Notes: generated by a model not told the origin, from the sequence alone. A stretch of DNA of 64,000 nt from RUG369 sp050949645 (GCA_050949645.1 JBMNGC010000001.1:3038001-3102000), one strand, 5' to 3'; positions 8,314 through 16,173 are shown, numbered from the stretch's first letter. Numbers and translations are program-made.

Positions 8314-10434
8314 ATGATGAACGCCTGCTGCGCGCCGCGTCGAGCGTGTCGCGCGATACTCCTGTATGCGCTCGTTTGGTGGGCGGTTTTGTCTTTATTT
8401 GCCGCGGTTGTCCCGGCGCAGGAACGCGCGTCGACCCCCGAGTTCGATCTCTCAGTCTGGCGCAAAGACGGCTTTCCTCTCCAGCCTGGTCGCGACGCAG
8501 ACGCGCTCCGCTCGATCTGGTCGACTCTTGAAGCGACGACGAGCTCGACGCCCTTTGCCAACGCCGTAACGCTCCAGCTCCAGCGTCAGAGCGGCAGATA
8601 TAAGGGCAAGCTCCTTTCGGTCGAAGGGCGGCTCCTGCGCGCCGATCGCGTTCCGCTCTCCGACGACGAGTATTTCTGCGACCTTTGGATCCTCCTTCCC
8701 GACTCCAAAACTGACCCCGTCCGGTTATTGGCGCGTCGTGCGCCCGAGGGATTCGCGTTCGATACCGGTAAGCTTCCCGCTCAAGCGGGCGACAAGGACG
8801 TCGAATATCGTCATGAGACGATTCGCGCAAAGGGCGTCTATTATCGTACGACGGCATACGACGCCGGCGTCGATCTTCTCGCGGCGCCGACCCTTGTGTC
8901 GGAAGGGTTTGAAATTGTGAACGACCCGGCGTCGACTCGCGCGAATGGACCGGGGGAGGGGCATGCGGCGTCCCGGGGAGGGGGGCTCCTGATCAAGGTC
9001 TCGGCGGTTCTGGCGATCGTTGCGATTTGGTTCGCGTTGAGAAGCGCGACGCGCCGACGCCGAACGCGACCGAGGGGCAAGGGGATCTCTCCGCCAATTA
9101 TCCTGGCGCTCGCCTTTGCGGCGACATGCAACGTTTTTGGCGCGGATGTGACGGAAGGAAACGAGTTCTGGGGGAGTCTTTCGGGCATAGGCGCCGAGAA
9201 ATGGAGCATTGAGACGCGCGACGGTCGTCCGCGACTCGACGAACAGACTCCAGAGAGCGCCGAACGTCGGAGCGCGGCGCTCGGAATCCTGGGGATCGGC
9301 GAGCGGCTCCTCTCGACGGAAATCCTGCTCGAACGCGCGGCGCTCGGCGAGGTCCGGCGACTCCGCGGGACGCTCGTTGCGGTCAAGCGCCTTCCGCTCA
9401 ACGCATCCGAAGAGGATCGCGTCGGAGCCGAGACGGTCTGTCGCGCGACGATCGAACTTGAGAGCGGCGGTCGCGCGGCGGTCTATCTTGTCCGGACGCC
9501 TAAATTTGCAGCGCCGGCAAGTTTCTTCTTCGAGAAACCGAGCGCGCCCCAAAATTCGGCGGACGCAGGGGTCGGCGAGCGCGTCGAGACGCTGGGAATT
9601 TGCTTTGGAGTTGAAGAGGACGAGACGCTCGCGTTCCTTGCCCCGAGGATGGCGTGGACTCCCGACTCCGCGCCGCTCGGTCGCGCCGGCGTCGACCTCG
9701 CCGCATTCGAGTCCGTTCCCGTCCTTGCGCCCGACGCCCTTGAAAACGCGTCCACAGACGAAACGCGTCGACAAATCGCTCGAGCGTTGCGATGGACGAC
9801 CGACGATCGCCGCGCGTTCTACGGGTCGCTCGCGGGATATCGCGACCGCGCGGTCCATGACGACCGCGGCGCCGTCGGAGTCGTTGAACTTTTCAACTCG
9901 CCTCAGAGCGTCCAGGGCGCGCGCGTACGTCTTCGAGGCTGGGTTCGTCGCGTCAATATGATTCTTGTGACCGATCCGGAGATTATCGCGGAGACGGGGA
10001 TAGATCGATATTATCAGCTCTACCTTTTTACGGACGATTCGCAGGGCTGGCCTATCGTCCTGTGCGCGCCGGAGCTTCCGCCGGGGCTCGCAACGGGCGG
10101 CGGTTCCGATTACCGCTGCGTCGTCGCGTTCGACGGTTTCTTCTATAAGACGTGGGCTTACGAGATCTCCGACGAGAGTCGGACGTCCGAGTCCGCAGAC
10201 TTCGAGGAGGATTCCGACGCGCCGATCGACTTGGAAGCCGCCAAACGCTGGATCCGCGCGCCTGTCGCGATCGGGAGGATCACCGACGTCGTTCTTGAAG
10301 AAGAATCGCGTCCCGCTCCCATGACCCCGACGGCGATTTTTATAAGTTTTGCGCTCCTTGCGTGCGCGTGGATTATCCTGCGCCGCGTCTCGCTGAGGAG
10401 CGGAACGAGCCTGGCCGAACGACGCAGGCGGTAA
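8314..10434 (+). CDS. Large membrane protein of unknown function with three hydrophobic segments
   Basis: About 706 residues from the ATG at 8314 (a second ATG follows directly). An N-terminal signal or anchor (LLYALVWWAVLSLFAAVVPA) leads to an extracytoplasmic region. A central hydrophobic hairpin with an Arg-rich turn follows (SAVLAIVAIWFALRSATRRR and IILALAFAATCNVFG), then a second soluble region, and a last helix (AIFISFALLACAWIILRRV) near the C-terminus. The two soluble halves look alike (repeated RLRGTLVAVKR / KLLSVEGRLLRADR and VRLRGWVRRVN strands), which suggests an internal duplication of a beta-rich domain. I recognise no family or active site. Confidence 0.65.
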   Translation: MMNACCAPRRACRAILLYALVWWAVLSLFAAVVPAQERASTPEFDLSVWRKDGFPLQPGRDADALRSIWSTLEATTSSTPFANAVTLQLQRQSGRYKGKLLSVEGRLLRADRVPLSDDEYFCDLWILLPDSKTDPVRLLARRAPEGFAFDTGKLPAQAGDKDVEYRHETIRAKGVYYRTTAYDAGVDLLAAPTLVSEGFEIVNDPASTRANGPGEGHAASRGGGLLIKVSAVLAIVAIWFALRSATRRRRTRPRGKGISPPIILALAFAATCNVFGADVTEGNEFWGSLSGIGAEKWSIETRDGRPRLDEQTPESAERRSAALGILGIGERLLSTEILLERAALGEVRRLRGTLVAVKRLPLNASEEDRVGAETVCRATIELESGGRAAVYLVRTPKFAAPASFFFEKPSAPQNSADAGVGERVETLGICFGVEEDETLAFLAPRMAWTPDSAPLGRAGVDLAAFESVPVLAPDALENASTDETRRQIARALRWTTDDRRAFYGSLAGYRDRAVHDDRGAVGVVELFNSPQSVQGARVRLRGWVRRVNMILVTDPEIIAETGIDRYYQLYLFTDDSQGWPIVLCAPELPPGLATGGGSDYRCVVAFDGFFYKTWAYEISDESRTSESADFEEDSDAPIDLEAAKRWIRAPVAIGRITDVVLEEESRPAPMTPTAIFISFALLACAWIILRRVSLRSGTSLAERRRR

Positions 10435-10488
10435 CCTTTCCCCTTCGTCGCGCGTTTTCCGCAAAAAAAATCAAAAAATTCAAATCTA

Positions 10489-10517
10489 TTGCGCCTCATC
10501 CGCTTTGAGGTTATGAT
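10489..10517 (+). promoter_or_regulatory. Promoter with a short inverted repeat in the spacer
   Basis: TTGCGC (10489-10494), a 17-base spacer and TATGAT (10512-10517), about 105 bases before the next ATG. The spacer holds CCTCA...TGAGG, a possible operator. Confidence 0.5.
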
Positions 10518-10629
10518 ACAATAGGCTAGGCGGCGACGGCTTCGGATAAGAGGCGCTCGCCGGAGAACCGAGTCGTTTGCGGACGCGCAGACGGTTCTCA
10601 TCTATCGAACAACCACACGGTAAAGCACA

Positions 10630-12114
10630 ATGACACATCCCTCTTTTTCCGGGCTGCGCGCGCCCAGCAACGGCGTTCGTCGAACCCTTTTAGCCGTCGT
10701 TGCGTCGGCGTTATGTCTTCTTATTTTCGCGTCGACGTCTTTCGGACAGGAGTTCAAAGAAGCGCCGGTCGACACAAGTCTCGATGGTCAGGATACAAAG
10801 AACGCTGTCCTTTCGAGCGGCGATGCGGAACAGGTCAGAAATTACCTACGCAAATATTATCTTGCTCGATGGACGGTTCGCTCGAACGGTCGCGACCTCG
10901 CTAAATTCCGTAAAGAACTTGAAACAGACGCCGAGAGACCCGGGCCTGGTCAGGCCGTGTTCCTTAAAGAGGCGCTCGATTTCCTCAACGCAGTTGCGGG
11001 TTACGACGGCTACTATCCCGCGTGTCGTCTCAACGCGGCGCTCGCGATGGGTACGCTCAACGAGGCCAGCGGGACCCCCTACGCTGCAGCGATTGAGCCT
11101 CTCAGGACGCTTGTGCGCTCCAACGATCGTCCCTATCCCGATTACGTTCGTCTCTCCGCGCTCATTGGCTTGGAGCGTCATGCGCAACTCGGTATTAAGG
11201 ACAACCAGAAGCGCAGCGACGTCATGTCGCTTTTTGTGGAGATTCTTGATCCGTCGTACGCGAAAGAGAAGGAGCTCCGGCCCGAGATCTACGAGTGGTT
11301 CCAGGAAATTGCCGTCAAGGGCCTCGCCAGTTTTAAGTCTCCTGCAGGCTTGAACGGCGGGACCGGTACGCTTGACCTCTTCAAGAAGCTCATCGACGAC
11401 AACACGCAGAGTTACGAGGTTCGCTGTATCGCGGCGCGCGCGATCGGCGAAATGGATCTTTCCAGCGTTACGAATTACGACTACGTTGATCTTTCCAAGT
11501 CGCTTATCACGCTCGCGCGCGACTTCTGCACAGAAAACATGGGCTACATCGACGAAGAGATCGTCCGCGACACGGTGAAGAGCGCCGCGGCTAGCGGCGT
11601 CGGCGGCGCCGGCGGCATGTCGGGCGCAGGAATGATGGGCGGCGGTCCGTCGGGTTCCGGCAGCGGGATGATGGGCGGCGGCATGATGGGCGGCGGGATG
11701 AGCGGTTCGATTCAGAACGCCAAGGCTCTCGAAGCGGTCGCCGGACGTATCGAATACGGCTTTGATTGCATTCGGAAAGCGGTCAGTAAACCGAAGGGCA
11801 GAAGCGGAGCGCCCGTTCCCGAGGGCGTTTACTCCAGACTTGACGAAGCTCAAGCAGCCCAGAAGGATATGAAAGATAACCTTGACACGCTCGTCGCCGA
11901 ATTCGACGAAATGTCGACGTTCATTAAGGAAGGCAACCCGTCCGGCTTTGGCATGGCGGGCGGCGCCGGCGGCTACGGCGGCGGCTACGGCGGCGGCTAC
12001 GGCGGCATGGGCTCGGGTAGCGATAAGGTCGCGGTCGACGCGAACTCCCTCAAAGATCACCTTCTTGCAAAGCGAATCAAATTCAACGAGCTTCTGGGAA
12101 TCAATTCCTATTGA
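10630..12114 (+). CDS. Secreted helical-repeat protein with Gly/Met-rich linkers
   Basis: 494 residues. The signal peptide ends near residue 39 (LLIFASTSFGQEF). A helical, HEAT-like region with paired helices follows (YPACRLNAALAMGTL, YVRLSALIGLERHA, VRCIAARAIGEM), then two low-complexity linkers: Gly/Met-rich (GMMGGGMMGGGMSGS, about 345-357) and Gly/Tyr-rich (GGYGGGYGGGYGGMG, about 440-455). The C-terminus is helical. This resembles conserved planctomycete secreted proteins of unknown role. The HEAT-like part suggests protein binding, and the Gly-rich tracts suggest flexible or self-associating linkers. There is no clear Shine-Dalgarno. An intrinsic terminator follows at once, so the gene is probably monocistronic. 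Confidence 0.75.
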   Translation: MTHPSFSGLRAPSNGVRRTLLAVVASALCLLIFASTSFGQEFKEAPVDTSLDGQDTKNAVLSSGDAEQVRNYLRKYYLARWTVRSNGRDLAKFRKELETDAERPGPGQAVFLKEALDFLNAVAGYDGYYPACRLNAALAMGTLNEASGTPYAAAIEPLRTLVRSNDRPYPDYVRLSALIGLERHAQLGIKDNQKRSDVMSLFVEILDPSYAKEKELRPEIYEWFQEIAVKGLASFKSPAGLNGGTGTLDLFKKLIDDNTQSYEVRCIAARAIGEMDLSSVTNYDYVDLSKSLITLARDFCTENMGYIDEEIVRDTVKSAAASGVGGAGGMSGAGMMGGGPSGSGSGMMGGGMMGGGMSGSIQNAKALEAVAGRIEYGFDCIRKAVSKPKGRSGAPVPEGVYSRLDEAQAAQKDMKDNLDTLVAEFDEMSTFIKEGNPSGFGMAGGAGGYGGGYGGGYGGMGSGSDKVAVDANSLKDHLLAKRIKFNELLGINSY

Positions 12115-12146
12115 CGCTCCGAAGATTTACCTTGCGCTCTTATTTT

Positions 12147-12172
12147 GCCCGACTTAGCGTCGGGCTTTTTTT
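12147..12172 (+). terminator. Intrinsic terminator
   Basis: GCCCGAC, a five-base loop and GTCGGGC, then seven T residues, 32 bases after the stop at 12114. Confidence 0.9.
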
Positions 12173-12519
12173 GTGGCTTGGCGAGATTTTCTCGACGACT
12201 GCTGGAATTCTTGCAAAAAAATGGAACTGGCAAGATATCTTTTCGTCAGAAAGTACAATCTCCGCGATTCTGGAGGTTTAGGATGGTTGGAAGTTTAGGA
12301 TAGTTGTATTGAGTATAACTTTTCGCAAACGCGGTCAAAAAAATTTTTTACAGGAAAAGATTGAGCGCGTCGGCGTTCTTAGACGATAACCTCCGTACGG
12401 TTCCTCGTCCCTAATCTTTCGATTCTGGAACTGGGGACCTTGGTATTTGGACAGCGACAGGCGCGCTTCGCGTTTCGCTCGCAGTTGCGATTAACCGCTT
12501 ATTCAAGGGTTTCAAAGTA
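12173..12519. other. Intergenic region with a direct repeat and an A/T tract
   Basis: No gene is seen. GTTTAGGAT followed by GGTTG or AGTTG occurs twice with a 17-base period (from 12276 and 12293). An A7T6 tract (12337-12349) should bend the DNA. A TATAAC element lies near 12313. These may form the regulatory region of the 78-residue gene downstream. Confidence 0.4.
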
Positions 12520-12756
12520 ATGAAAAAAGAAATCTACGCCGACGGCGTTGGTCAGATTCACTTCGCTGGCAATATGGTTCGCTTTGACTTTGTCACGCTT
12601 CAGCCCGCCGCAGACGGCGAAGCGCCGAAGCCGGAGCCATCTGAACGCGTTATTATGCCGCCTCAGGGATTCCTCTCCATGTTCAACAGCATGCAGCAGC
12701 TTATCGATAAGCTCGTTGAGGCCGGCGTTCTCCAGAAGAATGACGCCGCCAAGTGA
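12520..12756 (+). CDS. Small conserved-looking protein of 78 residues
   Basis: The protein begins MKKEIYADGVGQIHFAGNM, continues VRFDFVTLQP and a Pro/Glu-rich turn, then RVIMPPQGFLSMFNSMQQL and a helical end. The pattern of two beta strands, a loop, a strand ending in MPPQ and a helix recalls DUF3467-type small proteins, but the match is only by eye. There is no signal peptide or membrane segment. AAGGG lies about 11 bases before the ATG. It stands alone between terminators, so it is a single-gene unit. Its function is unknown. Confidence 0.75.
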   Translation: MKKEIYADGVGQIHFAGNMVRFDFVTLQPAADGEAPKPEPSERVIMPPQGFLSMFNSMQQLIDKLVEAGVLQKNDAAK

Positions 12757-12770
12757 TTGACGAGGTCGTC

Positions 12771-12800
12771 GACGTCGGGCGCTCCTGAGCGCCAGACGTC
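12771..12800. repeat. Perfect long hairpin without a T tract
   Basis: GACGTC-G-GGCGCTC-CT-GAGCGCC-A-GACGTC, starting 15 bases after the 78-residue gene. The arms pair fully apart from one G/A position. It may stabilise the 3' end of the transcript ahead of the true terminator. Confidence 0.7.
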
Positions 12801-12812
12801 CATGGGTCGCTC

Positions 12813-12844
12813 AAAAAAACCGGTTCGTTGGGATCGGTTTTTTT
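12813..12844 (+). terminator. Intrinsic terminator of the 78-residue gene
   Basis: AAAAAAACCG (12813-12822) pairs with CGGTTTTTTT (12835-12844) around a 12-base loop, ending in seven T residues. The A tract makes it active in both directions in principle. Confidence 0.8.
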
Positions 12845-12937
12845 GTTTTTCTACGGCGGTGAAAGCGCTTGAACGGTTGCGACGACGCAATGTGAAATAT
12901 ATAATGAAAAGAGCCCCCTTTTATATGCTTAAAATCC

Positions 12938-12946
12938 TGCTATAAT
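12938..12946 (+). promoter_or_regulatory. Extended -10 promoter for the 29-residue basic protein
   Basis: TGCTATAAT with no good -35 hexamer. It starts a leader of about 140 bases. The remainder of the 12757-13095 gap holds only the hairpins listed here. Confidence 0.55.
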
Positions 12947-13050
12947 CGGGCGACGTTTTGCGACGGTGGCGAAACCGCAATGCTATTGTTCCGGTTCGCG
13001 GCGCCGCGCCGAAGTGGGTCGGCGTGCGTCTCTTGTAATAATAATGGCGC

Positions 13051-13071
13051 GGCCTTGCATTATGCGAGGCC
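13051..13071 (+). promoter_or_regulatory. Leader hairpin upstream of the small basic protein
   Basis: GGCCTTGCA-TTA-TGCGAGGCC, nine paired bases including one G-T, ending 12 bases before the GAGGGAG ribosome binding site. A structured leader of this kind is compatible with autoregulation, but no known family is recognised. Confidence 0.45.
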
Positions 13072-13095
13072 CTAGTTAAGTCGAGGGAGATAGAC

Positions 13096-13185
13096 GTGGG
13101 AACGAAGAAAAGTGGAAAAGGGCGGCGTAAGCTTGGCCGTAAGAAGCGACGAATGCGATCTAAGATCCGTCATCGCAAAGACTGA
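13096..13185 (+). CDS. 29-residue very basic protein, candidate mS38/bS22-like ribosomal protein
   Basis: A GTG at 13096, preceded six bases upstream by GAGGGAG (13083-13089), opens a 29-codon frame: MGTKKSGKGRRKLG then RKKRRMRSKIRHRKD and TGA. Eighteen of 29 residues are Lys, Arg or His. The RRK..KKRR...K.RHRK spacing resembles the short AURKAIP1/COX24 (mS38) type ribosomal proteins known in other bacteria as bS22; this match is by eye. Its own promoter, a structured leader, a strong ribosome binding site and a dedicated terminator all support a real gene. At this length it escapes ordinary gene finding. Alternative: a nucleic-acid-binding peptide of another family. Confidence 0.65.
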   Translation: MGTKKSGKGRRKLGRKKRRMRSKIRHRKD

Positions 13186-13276
13186 GAAGGCGGAGCGGTT
13201 CCGCGCGGTTACTGGCGCGGCGCCTCTATCTTTCGCCATCGGTCGCCCGCGCGCGAGTACCGACGCGTTTACACAA

Positions 13277-13310
13277 GACTCCCGAACGATTGTCGGGGGT
13301 CTTTTTTTTT
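13277..13310 (+). terminator. Intrinsic terminator of the small basic protein gene
   Basis: GACTCCCGA (13277-13285) pairs with TCGGGGGTC (13293-13301) around a seven-base loop, followed by nine T residues, 92 bases after the stop. Confidence 0.9.
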
Positions 13311-13391
13311 GAATTCTATCTTTTCAAAAGGGCTTCATCTTGCGTTGCGCGCCCTTTCTAGCGCCAAGAAAGGTTTTCTCAAACGCCTGAC

Positions 13392-13438
13392 CGTCTTCTC
13401 AAGAAGACGTTGAAATAAAAGAGGTTCCTTGCTATAAT
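13392..13438 (+). promoter_or_regulatory. Promoter abutting a perfect palindromic operator-like site
   Basis: CGTCTTCT-CA-AGAAGACG (13392-13409) ends exactly where TTGAAA (13410-13415) begins; a 17-base spacer and TATAAT (13433-13438) with extended TGC follow. The layout suits control by a dimeric regulator bound just upstream of the -35. Confidence 0.65.
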
Positions 13439-13444
13439 GGCGTC

Positions 13445-13581
13445 GCGATTAGCGGCCTTCGACTTCTACAACTCTCATAAAGCTCGAAATGCCGTTAACT
13501 GTCGAAAGCTTTAAAGCCGGCCTATTTGTTAAAATACGTATTTAAAAGTGAAAAAAATGTCCTGAATTCTACCGATTGTTG
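13445..13581 (+). other. Leader or short transcript between two promoters
   Basis: The region between two good promoters. It contains a perfect 12-base palindrome AAATACGTATTT (13532-13543) and an 18-codon frame (13489-13545, MPLTVESFKAGLFVKIRI) that lacks a ribosome binding site. It may be only a long leader of the next gene. I do not call a gene here. Confidence 0.3.
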
Positions 13582-13610
13582 TTGATATTTTGCGATACGC
13601 GGAATAGAAT
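13582..13610 (+). promoter_or_regulatory. Second promoter for the 165-residue protein
   Basis: TTGATA (13582-13587), a 17-base spacer and TAGAAT (13605-13610), 29 bases before the ATG at 13640. Confidence 0.55.
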
Positions 13611-13639
13611 GACAAGGGAATATAGACAAGCTGGATGCA

Positions 13640-14137
13640 ATGAGTAAAAATAACGAAGGAGCGTTAGAATTGCGTAAGGAAGCGAATGAACGACGCGGTC
13701 GATTAGGCGTAGCGACGGCGTTGGTCGTGGGGTTTGTTGTAGGCGCGGCGCTCGTAGGCGCGACGCTTAATGCTCGCGCACAGAATCCGATGGGTTCCAA
13801 CGGGTCGAACGAGTCCGTTGATCTTCGCGGCGTCTTTGAGTCGAACGCGGCGCCGAGGGTTACGTCGAGCGCGAATGGTCAGACGAAATTTTCGAGACCG
13901 TTGGAAGTGCCGCCCCTCTACGCGTTTGACTCGCCCCTTGACGCGACGGGTCGCCAGATTATCCTCGTGGACGCGGAGACCAAGCGGATCTGCGTCTACT
14001 GGATCCGGCAGCGCGGCGCGAATAGTACGATTGAGCTTGTCGCGACGCGCGCGTACGAGCTTGATCTCACGTTAGAGAATTTTAACGGCGAAGGGTTAAC
14101 TCCGAGTCAGATCCGAGAACAGCTCAACGGAATATGA
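13640..14137 (+). CDS. Single-pass membrane or secreted protein of 165 residues, unknown function
   Basis: A basic N-terminus (LRKEANERRGRLG) is followed by one hydrophobic segment (ATALVVGFVVGAALVGATL, about 25-43) ending ARAQ, then a Ser/Asn-rich linker. The C-terminal domain of about 70 residues (GRQIILVDAETKRICVYWIR ... TRAYELDLTLENFNGE ... TPSQIREQL) looks like a compact beta fold. Such short anchor-plus-domain proteins are frequent in planctomycetes, but I cannot name the family. Two promoters lie upstream. The ribosome binding site is weak (GGATG). The HTH protein starts 260 bases downstream. Confidence 0.7.
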   Translation: MSKNNEGALELRKEANERRGRLGVATALVVGFVVGAALVGATLNARAQNPMGSNGSNESVDLRGVFESNAAPRVTSSANGQTKFSRPLEVPPLYAFDSPLDATGRQIILVDAETKRICVYWIRQRGANSTIELVATRAYELDLTLENFNGEGLTPSQIREQLNGI

Positions 14138-14397
14138 CGAACGACGGATCCCGACGCTGTGACGCTATTATAAACGCTAGAATAAGCACAATCGCAGTTT
14201 TCAAGCGAAAGTTTATTTTTGCCTGGCCTGCGGTCGAAACTATGTAAGCGGTCTTTTTCGATTTTTCGTGCGAGGTTCGCCTCTGAGTCGAGAGATTGAG
14301 ACGGGAGCCGTCTGGCGCGTTTGCCGTTCCTCGGAGACGCGTCCGGTCTCCGACGGTCGGTTGGGATCCCTTGGATAAAAAAACAGGAACGTTCGTT

Positions 14398-16173
14398 ATG
14401 TATTATAACCTTTCAAAAACCGCTGAACTGTTAGGTCTTACGACGGGCGACGTGAATCGTCTCCGCGAACAAGGCAAACTTCGCGCGTACAGGGACGGCT
14501 CGGACTGGAAATTCCGTAAGGAGGAGGTCGAGCAGTACCTCACGAATATGATCAAGGAGCGTTCTGGGCAGTCTGACGCCGACTCGCTTCTTTCTACGGA
14601 AGATGACGATGAAGCGACCAAGCTCGCCGATTCTGCGATGTTCGACGCGATGTTCGACCAGGCGGGGGACGATCTGGAAGTCACGGCGAAAGAGGACGCG
14701 CAAGTTAAAGTCTCCGACGACGGCATGACCCCCGCGGTTGACGATGAACCCCCCGCGGTTGACGATGAAACACCCGCGGTCGACGATGAAACGCCCGTGG
14801 ACGACGACCTGGTCCTTGCGCCTGAAGACGACGATCTGGTTCTCGCGTCCGACGAGGAGAGCGGCGATTCATCTGTCCAGGCGGCCGACGCTACGGAAGA
14901 AAAACCGACCGATCAGGTTCAAGATGAGAGCGATTCTTTGACGCCGCAGCCCGAAGATGAGTCCTCCGACGTGTTCGCGATCGCTGACGCCGGCGCGAGC
15001 GAAGAGGTCGCGCCTGAAGACGCGCTCATTGATTTTGGCGATTCGCCCCTCACGAGCGAAGATTCGGCGCTCGCCGAAGACGTCAGTCCTACCGGCTCGG
15101 GCTCTGGCACGGGCTCCGGTTCTAATCTCAATCTCGATAGCGATAGCGGTATCTCGCTTCTTGGCGGTAGCGATAGCGGTATTTCTCTCCTCGACGTGAG
15201 CGGTTCGGACGTCGATCTCGCGGGCGACGACATCGTTCTCGGCGGCGGTTCCGGATCGTCCGGCGGTCTCGACCTCGGCAGCGACAGCGGTATTGCGCTC
15301 ATGAGCGACTCTGACGGCGGCTTTGAACTCGACGCGGCTATCCAGGAGCAGGGTGAACTTGGTCTCGCGCCGATCGGCGACGACGACGACAGCGTTTTCC
15401 AGCTTGAAGGCGAAAGTTCGACCCCCTCCGACCCCGCGCAGATTCTCAGCTTGGATCAGCGTGCGGATTCCGAGGCGCCGACGGAGCTCGCCGCCGACGA
15501 AAGCGTCTTCGAGCTCTCGACTGATTCGACAGACGTTAAGGCCGCGACCGACCCAAGTTCCTCCATCTTCATGACGGAGGCAGGCTCTTCCGAATCGGCG
15601 AGTCCTTTCCTTTCAGACGACAGCGTCGCGGACGACGACGGCGGGATCTTTGGACTCGCCGAGGAGCCCGACGTTCCGCCTCTCGGCGACGGCGACTCGA
15701 CGAGCGAATCGCGATCGATCGACGTCCTCGACGAACCGTCCTCTGAAGCGTCGACGGATCAGTTCCTTTCCGCCGATTCGAGCGACAGTCCCTTCGGAGC
15801 GCCGTCAAGCGACGTTTCGCCTTTTGCCGATCCTTCTTCAGGGATCGCGATGGATGATAGTTCCGGCGCCGCCGACATGTTTGCCGCCGACGCTTTCAGC
15901 GCGGCTCCCGCTGCGGAATTTGGCGGACCGCCCGAATTCGGCGGCGAAACGCCTACTTTCGGCGCCCAGACGAAGCCTCTTGCGCAGGCGACCTCGTCGA
16001 CTCAGTTTACCGGCAAGGATCTCATCTATCTCGTTCCGTGCCTGATCTTCCTCATCCTTGCGACGATCGGCGCGCTGGAGCTTTGCCGCACAATCTGGAG
16101 CTATCAGGAAGGAACGTTCGAAGTTGGCGGTCCGATTCTTGAGGCGATTGCGAAGATGGTTAAGCTGATATAA
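14398..16173 (+). CDS. Excisionase-type HTH protein with acidic repeat tail and C-terminal membrane helix
   Basis: About 591 residues from the ATG at 14398 (AGGA upstream). Residues 1-55 are a MerR/excisionase-like winged HTH (LSKTAELLGLTTGDVNRLRE, then AYRDGSDWKFRKEEVEQYL). About 450 residues of Asp/Ser/Glu-rich, probably disordered sequence follow, with PAVDDET heptads and repeated SDSGISLL motifs (around 250-300). A single transmembrane helix (DLIYLVPCLIFLILATIGAL, about 540-559) lies near the C-terminus. The HTH probably binds DNA while the tail tethers it to the membrane. The architecture recurs in planctomycetes; its role is not established. Low-complexity repeats make length variation likely. 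Confidence 0.75.
   Translation: MYYNLSKTAELLGLTTGDVNRLREQGKLRAYRDGSDWKFRKEEVEQYLTNMIKERSGQSDADSLLSTEDDDEATKLADSAMFDAMFDQAGDDLEVTAKEDAQVKVSDDGMTPAVDDEPPAVDDETPAVDDETPVDDDLVLAPEDDDLVLASDEESGDSSVQAADATEEKPTDQVQDESDSLTPQPEDESSDVFAIADAGASEEVAPEDALIDFGDSPLTSEDSALAEDVSPTGSGSGTGSGSNLNLDSDSGISLLGGSDSGISLLDVSGSDVDLAGDDIVLGGGSGSSGGLDLGSDSGIALMSDSDGGFELDAAIQEQGELGLAPIGDDDDSVFQLEGESSTPSDPAQILSLDQRADSEAPTELAADESVFELSTDSTDVKAATDPSSSIFMTEAGSSESASPFLSDDSVADDDGGIFGLAEEPDVPPLGDGDSTSESRSIDVLDEPSSEASTDQFLSADSSDSPFGAPSSDVSPFADPSSGIAMDDSSGAADMFAADAFSAAPAAEFGGPPEFGGETPTFGAQTKPLAQATSSTQFTGKDLIYLVPCLIFLILATIGALELCRTIWSYQEGTFEVGGPILEAIAKMVKLI
14731..14814 (+). repeat. 21-base tandem repeat inside the HTH gene
   Basis: About 3.5 in-frame copies of CCCGCGGTTGACGATGAA plus three variable bases start at 14731, 14752, 14773 and 14794, encoding PAVDDE heptads. 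The near-identical copies suggest recent slippage. Confidence 0.8.

Noticed and set aside
8725..10464. A 579-codon open frame antisense to the 706-residue membrane protein
   Set aside because: No ribosome binding site or family motif; the plus-strand gene has a consensus promoter and plausible helices.
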